DNA of 64,000 nt from Periplaneta americana. Lineage: Eukaryota; Arthropoda; Insecta; Blattodea; Blattidae. A program made the translations under genes and the position numbers. The notes beneath the pieces are model-generated. The model was not told the DNA's origin and did not search any database. It saw only the letters and a program-made list of their open reading frames with translations. Numbering within the stretch: position 1 is the first letter of the stretch; each line of letters opens with the position of its first letter. Positions 55,432 to 64,000 of this stretch are shown in pieces. Location: assembly GCF_040183065.1 (NCBI RefSeq), contig NC_091132.1:161904602-161968601 (forward strand), read 5' to 3'.

Positions 55432-56075
55432 TCTGAGGAGTCTTCTATGCCACATCAATAAATTTAAGAATGCAGTGATATTGTCAGACTCCAAAGCAGT
55501 TTTTCTATTAATAGTCTCTAAGCACGCACCTTCATCTCAAACAGCAGAAATAACTAAAATGCTCTCTCAATTAATATCACTCAATAAAGGAATTATATTC
55601 CAATGGATACCATCCCATTGTGGAATCCTGGGAAACGAGAATGCGGATGCTTTAGCAAAGAAGGGCAGCACAGCTACTTACAAACCTGTTACTAAATCTA
55701 TGTATTACTCTGTGAAAAGATTTATTAAATCTACGTACTTAGACTTCAACAAACAAAACTTGATAACACAATCTCAAGGGAAAAAATGGAACTCTCTGCA
55801 TCACAATCCATAGTTAATTCCCGATTTACCACGAAAATCGTCTGTAGCGGCATTTAGATTGGCAATAGGCCATGATTGTTTGGCCAAACACCTGCATAGA
55901 ATTGGAATATGTCAGTCCCCTAACTGCCCATTGTGCAACTCAAACCAAGAAATGAATTCGGAACACCTCAAAATCTGTGCTTCAGTGGCTGACCATGATA
56001 AAATCCTTGAAAATTATTGGAGTGCAAGAGGTAAATGACTTTATTTTCAAACGCCTTGCATTAGAAAACAACAAC
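55432..56075 (+). mobile_element. Non-LTR retrotransposon 3' fragment with RNase H (second copy)
   Basis: Same insertion as 37435-38076, with flanks ATATTTTCCCCAG and ATATATTCCCCAG. The RNase H frame is open slightly further (stop at 55811). Motifs AVILSDSKAV and WIPSHCGILGNENADALA; downstream NCPLCNSNQE keeps the second Cys lost in the ZNF-3 copy. Confidence 0.85.
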
Positions 56076-56236
56076 ATATATTCCCCAGAATACATGCATA
56101 CAAGCACAGAAAATTGAACCATTTAGATGCACCTTAACAGCCCTAAAATCGACATCCTGATTTGTTTGTGTCTTCTAAGAATATGTGGAATAATTATTCC
56201 AGCTACTGGTAAGTATATCCTAATGTGTGACATATT

Positions 56237-57728
56237 CGGTTCTATATGACTATGGGATATCGGTAGTGTGTTTATGAGAATATATGTTGGCTAGATTGGA
56301 GAATGGGTTGATGTCATGTGGTCGAAATATGTGAGAAGGTTAGTGGGTTAGTTGAGATGATATCTCAGTGACATGAGATCAACTTATGTGAGAAGGTTAG
56401 TGGGTTAGTTGAGGTGGTATCTCAGTGACATGACGTCGACGTATGTGAGAAGGTTAGTGGGTTAGTTGAGGTGATATCTCAGTGGCATGAGATCAGCTTA
56501 TGTGAGAAGGTTAGTGGGTTAATTGAGATGATATCTCAGTGACATGACATCAACTTATGTGAGAAGGTTAGTGGGATAGTTGAGGTGATATCTCAGTGAC
56601 ATGAGATCAACTTATGTGAGAAGGTTAGTGGGTTAATTGAGATGATATCTCAGTGACATGACATCAACTTATGTGAGAAGGTTAGTGGGATAGTTGAGGT
56701 TATATCTCAGTGACATGAGATCAACTTATGTGAGAAGGTTAGTGGGTTAATTGAGATGATATCTCAGTGACATGACATCAACTTATGTGAGAAGGTTAGT
56801 GGGATAGTTGAGGTGATATCTCAGTGACATGAGATCAACTTATGTGCGAAGGTTAGTGGGTTAATTGAGATGATATCTCAGTGACATGACATCAACTTAT
56901 GTGAGAAGGTTAGTGGGATAGTTGAGGTTATATCTCAGTGACATGAGATCAACTTATGTGAGAAGGTTAGTGGGTTAATTGAGATGATATCTCAGTGACA
57001 TGACATCAACTTATGTGAGAAGGTTAGTGGGATAGTTGAGGTGATATCTCAGTGACATGAGATCAACTTATGTCAGAATATTAGTGGGTTAGTTAGGTGA
57101 TATCTCAGTGACATGAGATCAGCTTATGTGAGAATGTTAGTGGGTTAGTTGAGATGATATCTCAGTGACATGAGATTAACTTATGTGAGAAGGTTAGTGG
57201 GTTAGTTGAGGTGATATCTCAGTGACATGAGATCAACTTATGTCAGAATATTAGTGGGTTAGTTAGGTGATATCTCAGTGACATGAGATCAGCTTATGTG
57301 AGAATGTTAGTGGGTTAGTTGAGATGATATCTCAGTGACATGAGATTAACTTATGTGAGAAGGTTAGTGGGTTAATTGAGATGATATCTCAGTGACATGA
57401 CATCAACTTATGTGAGAAGGTTATTGGGTTAGTTGAGATTATATCTCAGTGACATGAGATCAACTTATGTGAGAAGGTTAGTGGGTTAGTTGAGGTGATA
57501 TCTCAGTGACATGAGATCAACTTATATGAGAAGGTTAGTGGGTTAGTTGAGGTGATATCTCAGTGACATGAGATCAACTTATGTGAGAAGGTTAGTGGGT
57601 TAGTTGAGGTGATAACTCAGTGAGTTTTATTTACTCGTCATGTTGGTTTACGTCGGCCATGGTGTGACGTCAGTATCGCTTGTCAAACTTGACGAAAATT
57701 AAGCAATATCCTATAATAAAAGAATCCT
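56237..57728. mobile_element. Element with expanded minisatellite, before ZNF-4 exon A
   Basis: Bounded by ACATATT (56230-56236) and ACATATC (57729-57735). Same insertion as 38237-38536 but 1.49 kb long because of the repeat array. Inner ends GGGATATCGG and CAATATCC. TGACGTCA at 57665-57672. Confidence 0.75.
56331..57615 (+). repeat. 57-bp minisatellite, about 22 copies, with higher-order structure
   Basis: Unit AAGGTTAGTGGGTTAGTTGA, then GATGATATCTCAGTGACATG, then AGATCAACTTATGTGAG. From about 56500 to 57060 two unit types alternate (GGGTTAATTGAGATG with GACATC; GGGATAGTTGAGGT with GAGATC), a 114-bp dimer. Around 57069 and 57239 a 170-bp trimer repeats. Ends about 165 bp before exon A of ZNF-4. 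Confidence 0.95.
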
Positions 57729-57780
57729 ACATATCCTTTGTGAATTTACGTTTACTTTTTTTTTTGTTTTTGTTTTTCAG

Positions 57781-57872
57781 CCGTCATGGACGTAAACAAG
57801 AAGGAATGTGAGATCGACACTCTACCATTAGAAGGAAGTAATAACACAGATATAGAAAAGGAGAAACTTCAG
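57781..57872 (+). CDS. ZNF-4 exon A (start codon)
   Basis: Acceptor TTTTTCAG at 57773-57780, ATG at 57786, 29 codons, donor GTATCC. Confidence 0.72.
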
Positions 57873-60800
57873 GTATCCCATATGAGAGTGACTACTACTT
57901 GCTATTAATTTTCTAAATATTTAGTTTACAACAATATAGCTTATCGAGTGGGGAGAAAAAAATATCCTACAATGACTCTGAGCGTGACAGACCCCACAGG
58001 GAGGAGGCCGATCAGCTTGCTGCTGACTCATATCACCTCATTGATTGTGCATTTTCCTCCAACCAGTACCGGTACAGGGGTATCTTATGCTTATCATGAT
58101 GTTCTTCCCTTCCACTATAGCTGGTCCACGGAACCAGACTTCACCACCTGTTGTAGTTTCTCAAATCCATCATAGTATTATACAGCGGTTAAAGTGTTAT
58201 GACAAAATTTCTACCTGATGAAGATGCATCGCCTCATGTGCCCGACTAATTCACTTCTTAAACTGGAAGAATATGTTATTTTAAAATGATGCCTTGCCAG
58301 TAGTTTCATCGGTAAGTCGATTTTGCTGCTTAAAACATGGCACTCATTTCTTACCGTGGTCATAGCTTTGAGGTACAGATTAAATACCCTGCATTGTAAT
58401 TTGTCTTGTAGCAGTAATATAATGAGGGAAGACAGAGTTCGCAGATAATTGCTCCTGAAATTAACATTTAAGAAAACAACTCTGCTATATTGTGACACTT
58501 ATTACCCTCAGAAGAAATATCTATTCCAATAAATCATTTTAAAACCTGTTTCAAATTTCCAATCATACTTTTTATAAATACATTAAATAATTCTGAAGTG
58601 AAATATATTTCTATGTGTAAATGTAAAAAGCCGTAATATTGGACTTGAACAAAACAATTTAATAATATACCGCCATTTTTTATATGCTGGGTTGCCATGC
58701 TTTCCGTACAATTTATATCACTACTGACTCTGATGTGTGTACACGTGCTTTCGTTGACATCAGGATTTAATAATAGAGTGGAGAGCCATTAAAGATGGTC
58801 ACTGGTTTATTGTGAACAACTACATACAGTACATTTCATAATTATTATGTTTTGTGTGTTGCAGGAAGGAAATGTATTAGATCTGCAAGTGACTGGAATG
58901 AAGACAGAATGTATGGACCACAGCTATGAAGTAAAATCTGAGATGGCATTTGATAAATCTCCTGTGCCAATTGAGTTGTCCTTTGTCAAAAGTGAAGTTG
59001 AGGTGAATGCAATAATCTTTATGAAGTGTGTTGGTCTTTCTGTTCTTCACTGGCTGATGTGGCTGCTACATTCGGGTGACCAGGGGATCGAATTGATGCT
59101 TTCATGCTGTCCATTTCTTAATCCTACATTTTTCCTTATTCTTTTTCACCTCTGTTTTATCATAGAAACCGCAGTGCTAAACATTTACGAAATGATATAT
59201 ATGTTGATTTCTTCTTCAATGATTATTATTTTTACCATTACTCCTTTTAATTTAATTGACCATCCAGTATGGAATGCGGGCCACTGGAGTGAGTACTCGT
59301 GAAATCCTTGACATCAGGATTAATTAATAAATTGGACACACTTTAAAAAGAGTCTGTGGTTTTTCTTGAGAGACTTACAATATACGACATAATTATTATA
59401 TTGTATATTTTGCAGGAAGGAACTGTATTAGGTTTGCACATGACCGAAATAAAGACGGAATGTATGGATCACAGCTATGATCTGAAATCAGAGATGACAT
59501 TTGAGGAATCTCCTGTGCCAGCAGGCTTTCCCGTCATGAAAAGCGAGGCAGAGGTGAGTGTGTTGGTCGGTATTTCTCTCTATATTACCTACCGGCTGAT
59601 GTGACTGCTAGACTGACGTCACTACCGAAACGATTTCAGCTCTCATCTGTCCAGTTCTTTGTCCTCTATTTCTTCGTGAATTTTTTCCACTCAATTTTTC
59701 TCTTGGAGACTGATGCTGAACATTTACTAAATCTTATCAGTTTTGAATGTTTTAATCATAATTGCTAATTCTTACAATATCCACTTCTATTTTAATTGAC
59801 AGTCCAGTATAAAGTTAGTCGATGGTTGATAGTAAACTTGTCTTTTCTGCATGGTGTAGGGAATACAGTTAATTAGGTTTCTTTAATTTTTCTTTCCAAA
59901 TTCCTTTGACAGTTGAAATCCTCATCATTGATGCCTATTTCTTGTGACGTCAGTAGTTGGCAGATATGCATGAACGTCACAATTCATAATGATTATTTCA
60001 GAGTATTGGTGGGGTGTGCTTTGAAGACTTGTGAATCTGTCAGTGTGATAGGTTTGTCACTGGATTCTAGAGTTCCAAAATCACAGCTCCCACATACGAA
60101 TATCTCTGCCTGATATGGGATTTACAGCCATAGTGACTGTTGTACGTATAAATGACAGCTTCAGTGTCCAGACTGTAGCAAGATTATGTTGTAGGTCAAC
60201 ACAAATGAGATCTAATTTATATTGTTTCAACTCAAAAGGTTGACGTCGGTAACTCTTTGTTAATGAAGCTATGGAGTCGCTATATTCTTCCATGAATGCT
60301 TCTCTTAATCATTCGCAAATATTCTTGAACGAATGTACATGCCCACATATGGCGATGACAGTTGAGAGCGTGTTTTTTCTTCAGTTTGCACACTGAGCTA
60401 ATCATTATTGTTCACATAAAGCTCGTAACACACAGAGTTTTCACCAGCGAGAAATATGTTGCGAGAAAATTAAAAAATTGATAACATGGATTCAAGTGGA
60501 CGTCCACACACTGGAAGAGATGCTCGTTCGAGATAAAAACATCGCGCGAGTTTCTCGCTGGGATGAGTAGCTCAGCGAATGTTCTTGACACATTTATCAA
60601 AGATGTTTGACATTTATACTCTTTATGACGATTGAATGTAGAAAAAGATATCACAGGTGGCGATGAATTGTATTGTTTTTATTTGAAAATGAGGAAAGAT
60701 GGCTGATAATTGCAGTCAGAAACTTACCGAACTTGTATGATGTCAACCATTGGCCTTTTTATAGGATTCGCGGGATGAAAACTATAAAAGCACGAAACTT

Positions 60801-63094
60801 AAACAAGAAATCTGGAGACAAATATCAGATTATCTGAAAATAAATAGGGCTATATTTTATTTTGATGAGATTTAATAGTATTAATTAAACAATTGAAATA
60901 ATGTATCTATATGTCATAACAGTTTACATAATTTTAATCAGAACATAGCAAAGAATCCTCTATCATATAATGAATGGCAAAAAACTGTGGTCCATTCAAC
61001 CTGAAATAATACCTAAACGTATCATTATTCAAATCAAAACCAGTGTCCAAAACTTATTTTCGTAAGATACAATGTGATTTTCAGATATTTCTGGCTTTAA
61101 TTTTAGGCCTACTTTTTCTTTTCATTAACAAAATATGTTAATGTAACTCCATTTCCTCATCATCTGAATACTCAGGTTCAACATAGCGTTCGTACTTAAT
61201 TTGTAAAGTACGATAATATACTTACAGGTTATATATATATATATTTCTTTATCCAATGCCACCAGGTTGTCTTTTCGACATTTCTGGTCTTCTCTCCTGG
61301 CTGTGGCTTAATTGTAACCCACTTCTGAGGTTGGGGCGCCTGGAAGGCGTAGTTACATTACCCCGATTATGTGTTAGGATGATTATGATAAATTCAAGAC
61401 CATGGACGAACACAGGAATAATCCCATTAAAGGAAAAATTCCTGTGCTCTAACCGGGAATCGAACCCGGGACCTCATGAACTATAGCCGGAAGCTCTGAC
61501 CACTAGACCATGAGGCTGGTCCACAGGTTATATATTTAAGTACGACAATAAACTTAAATACATAACCTATAATATTTCCCCCAACGAGTGATTACTATAA
61601 TGAGAAAAATGCTTTCTGCATGAAGACAGTGCATAGATGATCATAGCGAGGTGTGATCTGTGATAACGAGAACTCGCCAACTGTTTGGAGGGAGGCTCTT
61701 TGCCTCTTTCTCGCAACACATTTCTCGCTAGCGAAAACTCTTCAAGTGTGTTACGGGCCTAATGGAAGGCACTGGCATATCAGTCCAGTTTTCTGAAGAG
61801 TGATAAAGATAAACATCTTTCCGCTTATTAAAAGCTGGGCACTCCTTTTGGTTTATTCAGAGATTTGTTGATTACAGTGGTATTGAGTTCTAGCCGAATT
61901 GGAAATCCACAGATAGGGGTGGTTACCTCCCCACAATCGCCAAGAATGATATGAACACAAAAATCACATTGACAAAATCACAATTACCTATGACAGCCAT
62001 TTTGCCGGAGATTACACAGTTGGAATATGTAACAGCAAATCCCAACATTAGCTTCAGAGTTCCCTTGCCATTCTCCTCCACTCTGCAGTAGCAATCTGAC
62101 ACTGTTACGTGTTGAGGACTATTTAATCGTTTCATCGAGTTCAAACTCCCACCTTAAACGAATAGAAAGGATTGGGAACAATAACATGGATAAAAATATG
62201 AAGGCCGTAAGTCAAGTAAATGAACATAATAATACGTGGAATTGCCCCCTGAATATTCACTATTGAGAAAATTTCTTCCTTGTTGTGTACACTGTGCAAA
62301 TTACTTTTCCTCCATTTTCAAATTATTTTAGAATTTTACTGACCTTCGTTCATTTAGTTTAGTAGTATGGTTGTTACAATTCTGGAGGTATCTGAAATAG
62401 TTTAAAACCACCTTACCAAAAATTTCCATCACCAAATTTTCCGTAACAATTTTATCACTTGTCAACTAGATCTTCCTGAATCCTACTCACTTATGACCAT
62501 CTCAGAACATGAATCAAGTATCATTCTTATTTACTCTTCCAATTGACTTATAGTTTACGAAATTGTTACTTAAAAAGGGACATTGTTCACAAAATGCGAT
62601 AATGTTTTGTTTTTGTGTTTGTTAATTCATCTTCATTCTACACCAATAATACTTGAATTGTTTACTGGATCAAGTAGGATTTCCTCGACCTGGTTGGCGA
62701 GTTGGTATAGCGCTGGCCTACTATGCCCAAGGTTGCGGGTTCGATGCCGACCCAGGTGGATGGCATTCAAGTGTGCTTAAGTGCGACAGGCTCATGTCCG
62801 TAGATTTACTGGCATGTAAAAGTATTGCGGAACAAAATTCCGACACATCCGGCGACGCTGATATAAGCTCTGCAGTTGCAAGCATCGTTAAATAAAACAT
62901 AACATAAAAAAAAAGTTGGATTTAAAATCTATTTTGCTGCATTTAAGTTACTATTCAGTGAGCCTTCAGCTACTATTTTTCTATAGTTTCTCTTCACAAA
63001 CACTTTTGCAGGACGAGGCATGTGAGATACATAAAGAGCAGGATGAGGTCGAACTACAAGTAACGGCAGAAGAGAATGAAGTATTTACCGAAGG
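57786..63094 (+). CDS. ZNF-4, first four coding exons (gene continues beyond the window)
   Basis: Coding exons: 57786-57872, 58865-59002, 59416-59553, 63012-63094; the finger exon is outside. It begins MDVNKKECEIDTLPLEG. The exon A lysine motif has changed (IKxE to NKKE). Exon B uses donor GTGAAT instead of GTGAGT. Intron B-C is only 413 bp because a deletion removed the M element (junction near 59282). Intron C-D holds a Harbinger-like element and a SINE. The right edge of the window enters a new insertion at about 63894, just before the expected finger exon. Confidence 0.72.
58865..59002 (+). CDS. ZNF-4 exon B
   Basis: 138 bp, phase 0. Encodes EGNVLDLQVTGMKTECMDHS and ends FVKSEVE. The donor is GTGAAT, weaker than in the paralogs. 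Confidence 0.72.
59416..59553 (+). CDS. ZNF-4 exon C
   Basis: 138 bp, acceptor ATTTTGCAG, donor GTGAGT, phase 0. Starts EGTVLGLHMTEIKTECMD and is otherwise nearly identical to ZNF-3 exon C. Confidence 0.76.
60699..60848 (+). pseudogene. MADF (Myb/SANT-like) domain relic
   Basis: From ATG at 60699: MADNCSQKLTELV, then in the next frame NLYDVNHWPFYR, then back in the first frame DSRDENYKSTKLKQEIWRQI followed by SDYLK. This is the MADF pattern (LYD..H..Y.....K...W..I) broken by two small frameshifts. Harbinger-type elements encode such a DNA-binding partner next to the transposase. No transposase is seen here. Confidence 0.6.
61237..61522 (-). mobile_element. tRNA-derived SINE nested in the Harbinger-like element
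   Basis: Minus-strand head GCCTCATGGTCTAGTGGTCA (box A region) and CCCGGGTTCGATTCCC (box B), with body to an AT-rich tail at 61231-61245. Flanked by ACAGGTTATATAT at 61224-61236 and 61523-61535. Different family from the SINE at 27892. Confidence 0.85.
62683..62912 (+). mobile_element. tRNA-derived SINE (third family) in ZNF-4 intron C-D
   Basis: Head GTTGGCGAGTTGGTATAGCG (box A) and GGGTTCGATGCC (box B), A-rich tail at 62902-62914. Flanks AAGTAGGATTT and AAGTTGGATTT. The ZNF-2 and ZNF-3 introns have one AAATAGGATTT or AAGTGGGATTT here. Confidence 0.88.
63012..63094 (+). CDS. ZNF-4 exon D
   Basis: 83 bp, acceptor CTTTTGCAG, donor GTGAGT, phase 2. Protein sequence identical to ZNF-3 exon D. 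Confidence 0.78.
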
Positions 63095-63664
63095 GTGAGT
63101 GAAATGTGTGGGCCTTTACTTCTTTGTTGGTTTCATTGCTTTATTTAAATAGTAATGACGAAGAATAGAAATTACTAATTAGTTTCAACATGATTGTTGT
63201 TCCAATAAAGGATTCATTATCCTGAATTGCAATGTTCACTGTAAATCTGTCTGTATGTCTCTCTTTGTGTTTGTCTATCTGTATGTCTGTCTTTCCTTAT
63301 CTGTTTCTCTGCATCATTTTCTGTCTGTCAATCTATTCGTCCATTTATAGGTTAGTGTGATAGTCTGTCTGTGTATCCGTCCTTCCTCCTACCCATCCTT
63401 ATTAACTTCTTTGTAAACGATTTGTTCTCATTTTTCTATTTCTAGTCTCCAAACCTCAAAAGTGGATGACAATAATGCTATCCCCCCATATGTTAAGTGA
63501 AGTTTTCATAATTTTATATCATAAGTTGCTTGAGCAGTTGGAACTTGTCAGCTATTTCTCAGTGATTGTCATACTGGACAGTCAAGAATAAACTGTCAGG
63601 GAGAATTCCACGTAACAAAAGCAATTGCGTAAATTCTATTAATCGAAATATATGTTTACTGAAA

Positions 63665-63850
63665 TAGTAGTTATGTGAGTTTAAGATATTTTCCGTGGTT
63701 TTCCTCTCAATCCATCAAGAGTAAATGCCGGGTAACTTTCGGTACTGCAATCTGGACCCATCTCGCTAATATTTACATCTTCATCTCATTTAGACGCTAG
63801 ACAACGAACGATAGTTGTTGATAAAGTGTCGTAAAGACCAACTATAAAGC
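63665..63850 (+). mobile_element. Ancient SINE remnant in ZNF-4 intron D-E
   Basis: Same ancestral insertion as 24930 and 47380 (CCGTGGTTTTCCTCTC; GTTGATAAAGTGTCGTAA). Confidence 0.6.
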
Positions 63851-63893
63851 ACTTATGAGAATTAACTCGCGTACTTCCACATATTTACTAACA

Positions 63894-64000
63894 GTCTTAC
63901 TAATAAACCGTGTATAGTTTTTATACGAGACTTACGCAGAGTTGAGACAGAAAACGTTACTAATATACCGTGAATAAGCTATGGACATATAAACAGGCTG
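63894..64000. mobile_element. Start of an unidentified insertion at the right edge
   Basis: Paralogy with introns D-E of ZNF-2 and ZNF-3 stops after CACATATTTACTAA. There the finger exon would follow within about 100 bp; instead a new sequence begins, with a loosely repeated TTACTAATAAACCGTG and TTACTAATATACCGTG about 60 bp apart. The element is cut by the window. Confidence 0.5.

Larger units (their letters stand above)
60420..61759 (+). mobile_element. PIF/Harbinger-like element with MADF remnant
   Basis: Ends AGCTCGTAACACAC and, inverted, GGCCCGTAACACAC, continuing GAGTTTTC then AGCGAGAAATATGTTGCGAG. TAA on both sides (60417-60419 and 61760-61762). The ZNF-3 intron keeps the plain site (CACATAAAGCAAGGCACTGG near 42755). 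It contains a MADF-type coding relic and a nested SINE. Confidence 0.8.

Noticed and set aside
56331-57615. CRISPR-like regular repeats
   Set aside because: Units are contiguous 57-bp tandem copies without unique spacers, in an insect intron: a minisatellite.
61440-61515. Possible tRNA-Glu gene on the minus strand
   Set aside because: Box A and B are clear but the acceptor stem does not pair, and the tRNA-like part is the head of a 286-bp SINE with a 13-bp target duplication.

Overview
This window is eukaryotic nuclear DNA from an insect. It is AT-rich, has small exons with clean GT-AG borders, and is packed with transposable elements. The N-terminal modules of the zinc-finger genes (an IKTECMD-type motif followed by a SEMTF-type stretch) look to me like those of cockroach C2H2 proteins. 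That places it most likely in Blattodea, a Periplaneta-like cockroach. This is an inference from memory, not a database result.

The backbone is a tandem array of four paralogous C2H2 zinc-finger genes, all on the + strand and about 20 kb apart. I call them ZNF-1 to ZNF-4. Each has the same design: a candidate promoter and 5'UTR exon (donor GTAAGT); exon A with the start ATG (29 codons); exons B and C (46 codons each, copies of one another); exon D (27 codons plus 2 bases); and one large exon E with the fingers. Splice phases agree in every copy. ZNF-1 enters from the left with only D (3659-3741) and E (7625-8795, 12 good fingers). ZNF-2 is complete (18000-26055, six good fingers). ZNF-3 is complete (38588-48500) but cut short by a one-base frameshift. 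ZNF-4 has A to D (57786-63094), and its finger exon lies beyond the right edge. Relics of more fingers follow the stop codons of ZNF-1, -2 and -3.

The rest is mostly mobile DNA. Because the paralogs act as empty-site controls, many insertions can be bounded to the base. They include a Tc1-like element with a frameshifted transposase (1047-2610), TTAA-flanked elements (2634-3518; 30440-34560, the second with piggyBac transposase remnants), and three 1.3-kb elements carrying a THAP-domain exon plus tiny derivatives. There are also two PIF/Harbinger-like elements with Myb/SANT or MADF exons, a Helitron (18813-19955), LINE 3' ends, several tRNA-derived SINEs, and a CACTG-ended element (42824-44764). 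The last encodes a 447-residue protein whose C-terminus carries four nearly identical in-frame 132-bp repeats.

Shared insertions give a history. The RNase H LINE fragment and the minisatellite-bearing element lie in the first introns of ZNF-3 and ZNF-4 but not ZNF-2, so ZNF-3 and ZNF-4 share the more recent ancestor there. The most striking length variation is a 57-bp minisatellite: about 2 copies ahead of ZNF-3 and about 22 ahead of ZNF-4. I see no prokaryotic operon, CRISPR array or viral genome here.
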